Assembly (NCBI RefSeq): GCF_000454065.1
Contig: NZ_ATNE01000017.1
Coordinates: 86,247-150,246 of the forward strand
Source: Brevibacillus thermoruber 423
GTDB taxonomy: Bacteria > Bacillota > Bacilli > Brevibacillales > Brevibacillaceae
Direction of reading: 5' to 3'
Length of the DNA: 64,000 bases
Positions within the stretch are counted from its first letter, which is position 1, and each line of letters begins with the position of its first letter. Made by a program: the position numbers and the translations under genes. Under the pieces are notes generated by a model. The model did no database searches and was not told the DNA's origin. It was given only the letters and a program-made list of their open reading frames with translations. Positions 47,034 through 54,327 of the stretch are shown one piece after another.

Positions 47034-47070
47034 CCCACCCGGTCACGCCCTGCCGCGCCGGGTGGGCTGC
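47034..47070 (+). terminator. terminator after the EIICB gene
   Basis: CCCACCCGG pairs perfectly with CCGGGTGGG, followed by CTGCTTTATG. The tail is weak, so partial read-through into the next gene is likely. Confidence 0.5.
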
Positions 47071-47110
47071 TTTATGTCGGCACGACATTGTTGTCACAGG
47101 GAGGAAGACG

Positions 47111-48028
47111 ATGAAACGATTGTTGGACTGCACTGCTTCCGATTTTTCGCAGATGACCGGGCAGGATTTGAAGCGGGCGATCAAGGCCTCGGAAGGGCGG
47201 GTGCTGGTTGCCGAGGTGATCTCCGCCGTCGCCCCGCTCTACCCCAGCGTCACCAACGCGGAACTGGCCGCCGCCTTTGGAGCCGACATGATCCTGCTCA
47301 ATTTCTTCGACGTGTTTCAGCCACACGTGGAGGGACTGACCGCCTCCGCGCCTGATGAGACGGTACACGAGCTGAAACGGCTCATCGGACGTCCCGTCGG
47401 CCTCAATCTGGAACCGGTCGATCCACAGGCCAGACCGGCAGAACAACTGCTCACCCTGCCCCCAGGGCGGCTGGCCTCAGCGGAGACCTTTGCCGAGGCG
47501 AAACGGCTCGGATTTGACTTCCTCTGCCTGACCGGCAACCCCAAGACCGGAGTGACCAACCGGGAAATCGGGCAGGCGATCCGCACCGCCCGTGAAGTCA
47601 TGGGCGAAGACATGTTGATCATGGCCGGGAAAATGCACGGCGCCGGCGTGGAAGGCGAAGCCGGCGGCGATTTGGTGGGAGAGCAGACGATCGTCGGATT
47701 TATCGAAGCGGGGGCGGACATCATCCTGCTCCCCTCGCCCGGCACCATTCCCGGTATCACGCTTGATGCGGCCAAAGCCATGGTCGATCGGGTCCACCGC
47801 CACGGCGCGCTGGCCCTGCTGGCCACCGGCACCAGCCAGGAAGGGGCGGACGAGGCGACCATTCGCCAGATCGCGCTGAACAGCAAAATGGCCGGGGCCG
47901 ATCTGTATCACATCGGCGACGCTGGCTACACCGGCATCGCCATCCCGGAAAACATCATGCACTACTCCATCGCCGTACGCGGAAAACGGCATACCTATGT
48001 GCGGATGGCCGCATCGGTCCTGCGGTAA
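47111..48028 (+). CDS. PTS-associated TIM-barrel-like conserved protein
   Basis: The 305-residue protein begins MKRLLDCTASDFSQM and has repeated beta-alpha units with SVTNAELAAAFGADMILLN, GLNLEPVD, IMAGKMHGAGVEGEAGGD, LLPSPGTIPG and GADLYHIGDAGYTG. Similar proteins occur next to PTS genes in Bacillota and are annotated as conserved unknowns (DUF7916, from memory). The aspartate/histidine pattern suggests an enzyme, perhaps on a sugar-derived substrate. AGGGAGG lies 6 nt before the ATG. Confidence 0.65.
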   Translation: MKRLLDCTASDFSQMTGQDLKRAIKASEGRVLVAEVISAVAPLYPSVTNAELAAAFGADMILLNFFDVFQPHVEGLTASAPDETVHELKRLIGRPVGLNLEPVDPQARPAEQLLTLPPGRLASAETFAEAKRLGFDFLCLTGNPKTGVTNREIGQAIRTAREVMGEDMLIMAGKMHGAGVEGEAGGDLVGEQTIVGFIEAGADIILLPSPGTIPGITLDAAKAMVDRVHRHGALALLATGTSQEGADEATIRQIALNSKMAGADLYHIGDAGYTGIAIPENIMHYSIAVRGKRHTYVRMAASVLR

Positions 48029-48044
48029 CGCCAGGCAGCACAAC

Positions 48045-48090
48045 GAAGCGGTTTCCCCGCGGGCACTTCCGTTCGGGGAAACCGCTTTTC
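48045..48090. terminator. terminator between convergent genes
   Basis: GAAGCGGTTTCCCC pairs with GGGGAAACCGCTTTTC with a 16-nt loop and a T-rich plus-strand end. Confidence 0.75.
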
Positions 48091-48094
48091 TTCA

Positions 48095-48355
48095 TCACGG
48101 CACCCGCCCGGCAAACGGGGCGGTCAGCGCCGCTTCGCTCTCCCTTTGCAGTTCCCGCTCAAACGACTCCAAGCGCCGGAGAAAATCCTGGCAGGCAGGA
48201 ACGCTTTGGGGCTCCATCATCGCAAGCTCGTACGCCAGTGTCTTTTTCCAGATTTCCAACTGCCGTTTATTGGCTTCCCGGGCTTCCACCTCTTTCCCCC
48301 CCGACCGATCTCTCGCCGTATCGTTCTGTGATCTGCTCGCCTCTTTGTTTGTCAT
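48095..48355 (-). CDS. small helical protein, partner of a XRE regulator
   Basis: The 86-residue protein starts MTNKEASRSQNDTARDRS, is charged in its first third and then has two predicted amphipathic helices (LEIWKKTLAYELAMMEP and LRRLESFERELQRESEA). I recognise no family. Its ATG overlaps the stop of the XRE gene (ATGA), so the two form a coupled pair. A copy of the 17-bp operator spans its start. Confidence 0.55.
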   Translation of the reverse strand: MTNKEASRSQNDTARDRSGGKEVEAREANKRQLEIWKKTLAYELAMMEPQSVPACQDFLRRLESFERELQRESEAALTAPFAGRVP

Positions 48356-48364
48356 ATCAGCAAA
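48348..48364. promoter_or_regulatory. XRE operator copy 1
   Basis: TTTGTCATATCAGCAAA follows the pattern TTTGyCAwATyArCAAA shared with the copies at 48587 and 48653. It overlaps the junction of the two minus-strand genes. Confidence 0.5.
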
Positions 48365-48570
48365 ATCAAACACTGAAACAAGTCGCGCAGTTCGCATTTC
48401 AGCTTTCTGGCCAATACCGGCAGATGGTTCGCCTTGAAGTCGTACTCGCCCTTTTCGTACTTCAGGTAGGTAGACGCGTTCTTGAAGCCCAGCGATTCCG
48501 CCATGTCCTGCAACGTGATCCCCGTTTCGAGCCGTCGTCTTGCGATGAACTCCAGGTTGACCCTGTCCAA
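48352..48570 (-). CDS. XRE-family helix-turn-helix regulator
   Basis: The 72-residue single-domain protein has LEFIARRRLETGITLQDMAE, SLGFKNASTYLKYEKGEY and LPVLARKLKCELRDLF, the Cro/C1 fold. A TTG at 48570 has AAGGGGG 7 nt upstream and gives MDRVNLEF; the frame extends to 48594. It is divergent to another XRE gene, like a phage immunity switch. Confidence 0.8.
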   Translation of the reverse strand: MDRVNLEFIARRRLETGITLQDMAESLGFKNASTYLKYEKGEYDFKANHLPVLARKLKCELRDLFQCLILLI

Positions 48571-48586
48571 TCGGCATCCCCCTTTA

Positions 48587-48603
48587 TTTGCCAAATCAGC
48601 AAA
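48587..48603. promoter_or_regulatory. XRE operator copy 2
   Basis: TTTGCCAAATCAGCAAA lies just downstream of the expected start point of the minus-strand promoter. Confidence 0.6.
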
Positions 48604-48615
48604 TTCTTAACCATT

Positions 48616-48645
48616 ATCATACCGTTTCAATTTTCACAAAGTCAA
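48616..48645 (-). promoter_or_regulatory. promoter of the minus-strand XRE pair
   Basis: TTGACT and TATGAT have an 18 bp spacer. Operator copies flank it on both sides. Confidence 0.6.
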
Positions 48646-48652
48646 CATGTTC

Positions 48653-48669
48653 TTTGTCAAATTAACAAA
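48653..48669. promoter_or_regulatory. XRE operator copy 3
   Basis: TTTGTCAAATTAACAAA is the most symmetric copy and lies between the divergent XRE genes, near the plus-strand promoter region (TAGAAT at about 48697). Confidence 0.6.
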
Positions 48670-48733
48670 GTTGTGTTTTCCGTTATGGAAAATTGTTAGA
48701 ATGATTATTGCCATAGCGGAAAGGTTGTGACGA

Positions 48734-49090
48734 ATGATGTCAACAGTCGGTCAACGGATCAAATGGCTCCGGGAACAAAGGCGGTGGTCCCAAATCCAAT
48801 TGGCCGAAAAATTGCAGATTCACAACACGGTGCTCTCGCGGATTGAGTCGGGTGAGAAAAAGAGCGTGGACAACCATCTGCTCTCGAAAGCTGCCGATGT
48901 GTTCAACGTCTCCGCCGATTTCCTCCTCGGCAAAACGGATGACCCGACACCGTCGTGGGGAACCCGGAAAAACCCGGAGGAGCATATTTCGTTCTTTGAC
49001 TTGGAGGGATTGAGCCCATCCGAGATTGAAGAAGTGAAAAAGCACATCGACTATTTGCGGTGGAAAGCCCGACAGTCGGACAAACAATGA
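48734..49090 (+). CDS. XRE-family regulator, phage-repressor type
   Basis: The N-terminal HTH (TVGQRIKWLREQRRWSQIQL, HNTVLSRIESGEKKS, DVFNVSADFLLGKTDDP) is that of C1/SinR-like repressors. The C-terminal part (ISFFDLEGLSPSEIEEVKKH) resembles regulators paired with ImmA-type peptidases. It has 118 residues. It is followed by such a peptidase gene, which supports derepression by cleavage. Confidence 0.85.
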   Translation: MMSTVGQRIKWLREQRRWSQIQLAEKLQIHNTVLSRIESGEKKSVDNHLLSKAADVFNVSADFLLGKTDDPTPSWGTRKNPEEHISFFDLEGLSPSEIEEVKKHIDYLRWKARQSDKQ

Positions 49091-49200
49091 CCGGCAGGGG
49101 CAGGACGTGCCATTCCGAACACCTGTCCCGTCCCGTGCACGGCATTTTCTTTTTGTCGCAAAACCGAACATATGTTCTTTAACAAAAAGGGGGAATGAAC

Positions 49201-49737
49201 ATGCTCCGCGATTACAAACAAACGGATCTGGAAAAATGGGTGGGCGCTTTTTATGCCGAACTGGGAATGCGGCATGCGGGAGATCTGCGTGAGGAAGCGG
49301 TCGCCGACGCCCTCGGCATTGATCTTGTGTACCGCCCTTGCCCGTCGATGCGGTACGAAGCCGGCCGCTACCGCTGCATCACGATCAATTCCGCCCTGCC
49401 CAGGCCGGTCCAGCGGGAACAGTTTTTTCATGAGCTGGGTCACATTTTGCGCGGTCACACCGGGAAACAGCTTGAGATGAGAAAATCGTTCCGCGACCTG
49501 CAGGAGGCTCAGGCTTCGCAGTTTCAACTTTACGCGGCCCTGCCGTTTTTCATGGTATCCAAGTTGAGACTCACCGACTGCCAGACCCATCCGGCCTGCT
49601 TGCTGGCCCAGGAGTTTGGAGTGACCCGGCAGCTCGCCGAAAAACGGCTCGCCCAGATTCGCCGCCGCATCATCAGCGAACGCCTGCACCGCCAGTTTGT
49701 CGCCGGCCTCCACGGCAGGGGCCCGCGTCCCGCTTGA
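49201..49737 (+). CDS. ImmA/IrrE-type metallopeptidase
   Basis: The zinc motif QFFHELGHILRGH is intact. The fold resembles the ICEBs1 and phage ImmA peptidases that cleave the partner repressor. The C-terminal FGVTRQLAEKRLAQIRRRI is helical. It has 178 residues from the ATG at 49201, which has AAAGGGGG 7 nt upstream. It lies directly behind the XRE repressor. No integrase or phage structural gene is near. Confidence 0.85.
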   Translation: MLRDYKQTDLEKWVGAFYAELGMRHAGDLREEAVADALGIDLVYRPCPSMRYEAGRYRCITINSALPRPVQREQFFHELGHILRGHTGKQLEMRKSFRDLQEAQASQFQLYAALPFFMVSKLRLTDCQTHPACLLAQEFGVTRQLAEKRLAQIRRRIISERLHRQFVAGLHGRGPRPA

Positions 49738-49826
49738 GATCCGCTCTGCCGCCGGAGCATGTCCGAAACATGTCCCATTACGGGAAGCGTCCCCGCACGA
49801 AAAGACGCGGTCCTTTCCAATAAATC

Positions 49827-49857
49827 AGCGCCGAACACATGTCCGGCGCTTTGTTTG
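49827..49857 (+). terminator. terminator after the ImmA gene
   Basis: AGCGCCG and CGGCGCT form the stem and TTGTTTG follows. Confidence 0.6.
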
Positions 49858-49865
49858 TGGTCCGT

Positions 49866-50198
49866 TCAGTTGGCTGCTTCCTGATCCAGTTCGATCCACA
49901 TTTGTGCCCATTTCTCGACGCCTTTGATGATCGGTTCCAGGGCGCGTCCTTTATCCGTAAGCGAATATTCCACCCTCACCGGAGCGGAATCCGTATAGAC
50001 CTCCCGATGTACAAGTCCTTCCTTCTCCAAATCCTTCAGCCGTTCCGACAAAAGCCTGCCGCTGATCGGAAGCGCCTCTTCAATCGCACAAAAACGCTGC
50101 GGTCCCGAAAGAAGCTGGTGCAAGATCAGCCCTGTCCAACGCTTGCCGAGCAGATGCATGGCTTTTTCAAACTTCGGGCACAGAGAAGACTGCTTCAT
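49866..50198 (-). CDS. HxlR-family transcriptional regulator
   Basis: The 110-residue winged-helix protein contains CPKFEKAMHLLGKRWTGLIL, LLSGPQRFCAIEEAL, ISGRLLSERLKDLEKEGLV and VRVEYSLTDKGRAL. Members sense aldehydes, redox stress or unknown effectors; the target is not evident since no divergent enzyme gene is adjacent. GAGGTG is 6 nt before the ATG at 50198. C7 (SSLCPKF) is the conserved N-terminal cysteine seen in redox-sensing members. Confidence 0.88.
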   Translation of the reverse strand: MKQSSLCPKFEKAMHLLGKRWTGLILHQLLSGPQRFCAIEEALPISGRLLSERLKDLEKEGLVHREVYTDSAPVRVEYSLTDKGRALEPIIKGVEKWAQMWIELDQEAAN

Positions 50199-50221
50199 GG
50201 AAATCACCTCATTCTCCATTC

Positions 50222-50250
50222 AGTATACCGCTCTTTTTTACTTGCATCAA
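50222..50250 (-). promoter_or_regulatory. HxlR gene promoter
   Basis: TTGATG and TATACT are separated by 17 bp on the minus strand, about 25 bases before the start. Confidence 0.65.
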
Positions 50251-50440
50251 AACCTGGACTGTAACAATCGGGCGGAATGGGCCGTGTAGTCGATTCCCGT
50301 AATGGCGGGCATGACGTTTGCCGTCTACGGCTGCAGCCCATTTCAAATGGGGCCGGAAAACGCGGCCGTTCCCCCGCCCGTATGCCGCCCCCTGCGGATC
50401 GGCATGCTAGTGAATGGAAACGTCAGGAGGTGAGTGCTCC

Positions 50441-50593
50441 ATGCCCGATCAAAAGGACAGGGCCAAGGCCATTTTTGAAGTGGAAGACAAGGTTCCGGTC
50501 GGTTCCGTTGACAAGACCCGAGCCGGAACCCCCGATCGCTCCGAGCAGTATCCCATTCCGGCCCCCCGTCCCGTTCCCTGGGAGGAGGCTTGA
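50441..50593 (+). CDS. 50-residue proline-rich protein, unknown
   Basis: The protein starts MPDQKDRAKAIFEVEDKVPV and ends with a proline-rich tail (YPIPAPRPVPWEEA). AGGAGG lies 10 nt before the ATG, and a terminator follows directly, so it looks like a complete one-gene unit. There is no signal peptide and I recognise no family. It may be a sporulation or stress product; that is a guess. Confidence 0.5.
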   Translation: MPDQKDRAKAIFEVEDKVPVGSVDKTRAGTPDRSEQYPIPAPRPVPWEEA

Positions 50594-50600
50594 GGACGTC

Positions 50601-50650
50601 CGGCCTTCCCGGTCCATGCAGCAGGGGAAGGCCGCTTTGTTTGTGGTACC
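50601..50650 (+). terminator. terminator after the 50-residue protein gene
   Basis: CGGCCTTCCC pairs with GGGGAAGGCCG around a 23-nt loop, then CTTTGTTTG. Confidence 0.6.
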
Positions 50651-50769
50651 GCGCTGTTCCTTTCCCGAAGAGCCTTGTCGCGGTACGGTACATAACTTCC
50701 CAACATTGTTGGGACAATATCGCTAGGAGAAAACGGGAAGCCTATTGTCACAAAGGAGGGCGGGTTACC

Positions 50770-51561
50770 ATGAAGCGCTTCACCATTCTTTCCGCTGTCT
50801 TGCTGCTCGTTACCATCGTTACGGCACATGCGGCTGCCCATCCGGATACGGCGTACCATTTTGGCTTTAAAAAGAGCAGGGACGGCCAGCTTCCTTCCAT
50901 CGACCAGGAAGGATTCAAGTCCGTTGTGGAGAAGCACGGGGCCATCTTTTTGGGGGATACGACCAAAAAAGAACTGTTTCTTACTTTTGACAACGGGTAC
51001 GAAAACGGCTACACGGGGCAAATTTTGGACACGCTCAAGGCCAAAAAGGTGCCGGCCATTTTTTTTGTGACCGGACATTACGTGAAGGACCAGCCGGAAC
51101 TGGTCAAACGGATGGCGGACGAAGGGCATCTCATCGGAAACCACTCCTGGAGCCACCCCGACATGACGACAATCCCCAACGCCCGCATCAGGGAGGAGTT
51201 GGAAAAAGTACAGACGGAAGTTGCCCGGATCGCTGGTCAAAAAGAGATGCGCTTTTTGCGTCCCCCCCGAGGAATTTTCAGCGACCGCTCCCTTGCCGCC
51301 TGCAAGGAGTTGGGCTATACCAGCGTCTTCTGGTCGATTGCCTACAAAGACTGGGACACCAAGGTGCAGAGAGGCTGGCGGTACGCGTACGACAACGTCA
51401 TCTCGCAGCTTCACCCGGGTGCCGTCATCCTGCTGCACGCCGTCTCCCGCGACAACGCGGAAGCGCTGGGCGCAATCATCGACGAGGCGCGCAAGCAGGG
51501 GTACGAATTCAAGAGCCTGGATCAGTTGGTCCCGCAGCAGCCCCCGACACCTGTTCCGTAA
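50770..51561 (+). CDS. pdaA: PdaA-type polysaccharide deacetylase (delta-lactam synthesis)
   Basis: A signal peptide (about 1-23, TILSAVLLLVTIVTAHAAA) precedes a NodB deacetylase domain with LFLTFDNGYENGYTGQILD, FFVTGHYVKD, IGNHSWSHPDM, FLRPPRG and VILLHAVS. AYHFGFKKSRDGQLPS and the FDNGYE variant identify the PdaA group, which deacetylates muramic residues to make muramic delta-lactam in spore cortex. AAGGAGG is 10 nt before the ATG at 50770; the frame extends to 50590. It has 263 residues. Confidence 0.93.
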   Translation: MKRFTILSAVLLLVTIVTAHAAAHPDTAYHFGFKKSRDGQLPSIDQEGFKSVVEKHGAIFLGDTTKKELFLTFDNGYENGYTGQILDTLKAKKVPAIFFVTGHYVKDQPELVKRMADEGHLIGNHSWSHPDMTTIPNARIREELEKVQTEVARIAGQKEMRFLRPPRGIFSDRSLAACKELGYTSVFWSIAYKDWDTKVQRGWRYAYDNVISQLHPGAVILLHAVSRDNAEALGAIIDEARKQGYEFKSLDQLVPQQPPTPVP

Positions 51562-51733
51562 AGCGGCCTGCCGGGAAAGGGCTGCCTGTTCGTCCCTACC
51601 CTGTCATGGAAAAAGCGGCGCGTTTGTTTGAAGCGATGCCGCTTTTGACACGGAAAAAACCGACGCGTTCTTCCCCGACTGAAGCCGCCATTCTTCTCAA
51701 CCCAAACCGCCCATACACGGATTGGACGCCACG

Positions 51734-51767
51734 AAAAAACCGTCTCCCATCAGAGAGACGGTTTTTT
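51734..51767. terminator. bidirectional terminator after pdaA
   Basis: AAAAAACCGTCTC/GAGACGGTTTTTT is a 13-bp symmetric stem with T-runs on both strands; the stop codon of the minus-strand gene is inside it. Confidence 0.85.
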
Positions 51768-51908
51768 GCCCAGGTCCGTTTTCGTTCCTGTATCTTCACG
51801 GTTTTCTTTATAACAATCCATGCAAAGCTCATTGTTATTTTCAATTTCGTACTCCGTTAGACGAACCTGACATACTCGACATTGTCTTTCGGTCAATACC
51901 AAGTTCAA
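51750..51908 (-). CDS. small zinc-ribbon protein
   Basis: Two CxxC knuckles (RQCRVCQVR and NELCMDCYKEN) suggest a zinc ribbon in a 52-residue protein with a charged tail. A TTG at 51908 has AAAGGGG 8 nt upstream. Longer starts (ATG at 51956, TTG at 51968) fall at or before a TACAAT -10 element near 51949, so they are less likely. Function unknown. AT-rich compared with its neighbours. Confidence 0.55.
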   Translation of the reverse strand: MNLVLTERQCRVCQVRLTEYEIENNNELCMDCYKENREDTGTKTDLGKKPSL

Positions 51909-52199
51909 TGAGTATACCCCTTTCTTCTCACGGTAGTCATTTTCATTGTATCTCATAAATGGGAGCAATGAATAAGCCCGATGTTAAAATTGTGTGAATT
52001 CTTAATAAAATATTGCCAGTTTTTTGTAGTGGAATACCTGCGCCATACGCTACAATCAAGGGGTTAATAAAGGTTGCAGTGTGTCTCGGCCAAAGTGGAA
52101 CTGGATCATCCCGTGAGATAGCCATATACGTTTTCCTTTCAGATTCATTACAAGAAAGAAGAAAACTCGTCTGTTTTTACAACCCAAGGAGGAACTTTC

Positions 52200-52589
52200 A
52201 TGATGAAAAAAATGATCAGTCTTAGTGTCATTCTGGCGATGACTGTTTGCATTCTATGGGGGTGCTCTTCAAGCAGCCATCTCCACAACAGTCACCCACA
52301 AATGGAAAAACAGGAAGAAAAAAGGGAAGAGATCAGCATTGTCTTTAACGAAAAAGAGGTCAAACTACCAATCAGGCAAATACCGCCTATCAATCAGTTC
52401 TTGGAACAATTGGATCCAACGCAGCGTGAACAAGAAATGTCACGCTTTCGGATTACCACATTTTCCTCCAAGACGGGCGATCTCTATGCTGATGTAGGAT
52501 ATACAAGAGACCATTCTTTCACGACCCTTGCCAAGTGGAAGCAACAAGACAAGCCCACTAAAACGGTAAAAATTACGTTTGACCTTTAA
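52200..52589 (+). CDS. predicted lipoprotein, unknown function
   Basis: The signal peptide ISLSVILAMTVCILWGCSS ends in a lipobox (LWGC) with the acylated cysteine at about residue 22. The mature part is basic and hydrophilic, with EEISIVFNEKEVKLPIRQI and a C-terminal KTVKITFDL. No family recognised. The gene and its surroundings (51.8-52.6 kb) are more AT-rich than the rest, which hints at acquisition. AAGGAGG is 7 nt before the ATG. Confidence 0.65.
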   Translation: MMKKMISLSVILAMTVCILWGCSSSSHLHNSHPQMEKQEEKREEISIVFNEKEVKLPIRQIPPINQFLEQLDPTQREQEMSRFRITTFSSKTGDLYADVGYTRDHSFTTLAKWKQQDKPTKTVKITFDL

Positions 52590-52673
52590 CGCGTGCGTGA
52601 ATGCCGATGAAGTCCCAGGCGGTCACTTCGTCGTTGTACTGAGCCGCCCCCCTTGTGGGGAACGTCTATTGTA

Positions 52674-52710
52674 CAGGGCCGGAGCGCGGCAACGCTCTTG
52701 GCCCTTTTTT
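52674..52710 (+). terminator. terminator after the lipoprotein gene
   Basis: AGGGCCGGAGCG pairs with CGCTCTTGGCCCT (one mismatch), followed by TTTTTTG. The 85 bases before it hold no recognisable feature. Confidence 0.75.
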
Positions 52711-52837
52711 GTTTACGCAAATTAATGTACCCTGCATACATTTTTATGGTATCACAAATCGCCGTCCCTTCGACAATGGGTATCGAATCCTTTGCATGGA
52801 ACCTCCTATTTCTGCAGCAGCACAATCCGTAAAAAGA

Positions 52838-52862
52838 GAAAAAACCGCGCCATCGCGCGGTT
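52838..52862 (-). terminator. tRNA-Arg terminator
   Basis: AACCGCGC/GCGCGGTT with a 4-nt loop is followed by TTTTCTC on the minus strand. Confidence 0.85.
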
Positions 52863-52866
52863 TTTA

Positions 52867-52943
52867 TGGCGTCCCCGAGAGGACTCGAACCTCCGACACG
52901 CAGTTTAGGAAACTGCTGCTCTATCCTGCTGAGCTACGAGGAC
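52867..52943 (-). tRNA. tRNA-Arg(CCT)
   Basis: The minus strand forms a 77-nt cloverleaf with acceptor GTCCTCG/CGGGGAC, encoded CCA, T-arm GGTTCGAGTCC and anticodon stem GCAGT/ACTGC around TTCCTAA, so the anticodon is CCT (codon AGG). Its 3' end faces the XRE/ImmA region. Confidence 0.95.
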
Positions 52944-53028
52944 GTAATGCACCTACCTTAATTATATGAAGGATGACGACTTTTTGCAAATGGGAGGACC
53001 AGGGACAATGCCCCGGTCCTCCGTTTCA

Positions 53029-54309
53029 TCAGCTATGGGTAAACTGCTCTTCCTCGGTGGAGCCTTTCAAGGCCGTGGTCGAAGAGGTGCCGCCGGCGAT
53101 CACCTGTGCCACTTCGTCGAAGTAGCCGGTGCCGACCTCCCGTTGGTGGCGGGTCGCGGTATAGCCGTACGCCTCGCTCGCGAACTCCGCCTGCTGCAGC
53201 TCGGAGTAGGCGGCCATGCCGCGCTCGCGGTAGCCCCGGGCCAGCTCAAACATGCTGTGGTTGAGCGTATGGAAGCCGGCCAGAGTGACGAACTGAAACT
53301 TGTAGCCCATCTCGCCCAGTTCATCCTGGAAGCGGGCGATGGAATCTTCATCCAGCTTCTTTTTCCAGTTGAACGACGGGGAGCAGTTGTACGCGAGCAA
53401 TTTCCCCGGGAATTGCGCGTGGATCGCTTCCGCGAACCGGCGTGCTTCCTCCATGTTCGGCTCGGAGGTTTCGCACCAGATCAGATCAGCGTACGGCGCG
53501 TAGCTGAGGCCGCGGGCGATGGCCGCGTCCAGCCCGCCGCGCATGCGGAAGAATCCTTCGGGTGTGCGCTCGCCGGTGAGGAACGGCTTGTCGCGGTCGT
53601 CGATGTCGCTGGTGATCAAAAAGGCGCCGTTGGCATCCGTGCGGGCGACGATCACGGTCGGCACGCCCATCACATCGGCGGCAAAGCGGGCTGCGACCAG
53701 GTTGCGGACGGCCGACTGCGTGGGAATCAGCACTTTGCCGCCCATGTGGCCGCATTTTTTCTCTGAAGCCAACTGGTCTTCGAAGTGAACGCCGGCGGCT
53801 CCCGCTTCGATCATGCCTTTCATCAGCTCAAACACGTTGAGCGGTCCGCCGAAGCCCGCTTCCGCGTCAGCCACGATCGGCGCAAACCAGTAGATGTCGC
53901 CGGTCCCTTCCGCCTGCTGGATCTGGTCGGCGCGCTGGAGCGCCTGATTGATCCGCTTGACCACCTGGGGAACACTGTTGGCCGGATACAAGCTCTGATC
54001 GGGGTACATGTGCCCGGCCAGGTTGGCGTCGGCCGCTACCTGCCAGCCGCTCAGGTAGATGGCTTTCAAGCCCGCTTTCACCTGCTGGATCGCCTGGTTG
54101 CCGGTGAGGGCCCCCAGCGCCTTGATGTGGTGTTCCGTGTTGAGCAGGTGCCACAGCCGCTCCGCCCCCATCCGCGCCAAAGTATGTTCAATCTGCACCG
54201 AACCGCGCAGCCGGACGACGTCCTCTGCCGTATACGGGCGGACAATTCCCTTCCAGCGCTCCGCCTTCCAGCTTTCCTCCAACTGTCTGATCGCCTCTTG
54301 CTTGTTCAT
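53029..54309 (-). CDS. aceA: isocitrate lyase
   Basis: AceA cleaves isocitrate to glyoxylate and succinate. The catalytic loop [15 protein letters not shown], the metal site [23 protein letters not shown] and YNCSPSFNW are present. It has 426 residues. It follows aceB by 18 bases in the same operon. A weak hairpin (GGAGGACC/GGTCCTCC, 52993-53022) lies after the stop codon. Confidence 0.97.
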   Translation of the reverse strand: MNKQEAIRQLEESWKAERWKGIVRPYTAEDVVRLRGSVQIEHTLARMGAERLWHLLNTEHHIKALGALTGNQAIQQVKAGLKAIYLSGWQVAADANLAGHMYPDQSLYPANSVPQVVKRINQALQRADQIQQAEGTGDIYWFAPIVADAEAGFGGPLNVFELMKGMIEAGAAGVHFEDQLASEKKCGHMGGKVLIPTQSAVRNLVAARFAADVMGVPTVIVARTDANGAFLITSDIDDRDKPFLTGERTPEGFFRMRGGLDAAIARGLSYAPYADLIWCETSEPNMEEARRFAEAIHAQFPGKLLAYNCSPSFNWKKKLDEDSIARFQDELGEMGYKFQFVTLAGFHTLNHSMFELARGYRERGMAAYSELQQAEFASEAYGYTATRHQREVGTGYFDEVAQVIAGGTSSTTALKGSTEEEQFTHS

Positions 54310-54327
54310 CCTCTTCCACTCCTTTTT

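Noticed and set aside
45476..47038. A 520-codon minus-strand frame opposite the EIICB gene.
   Set aside because: Antisense shadow of a clear PTS permease; no ribosome site or known domain.
50298..50430. A 43-codon plus-strand frame before the 50-residue protein gene.
   Set aside because: There is no ribosome site and its end merges with the ribosome site of the next gene.
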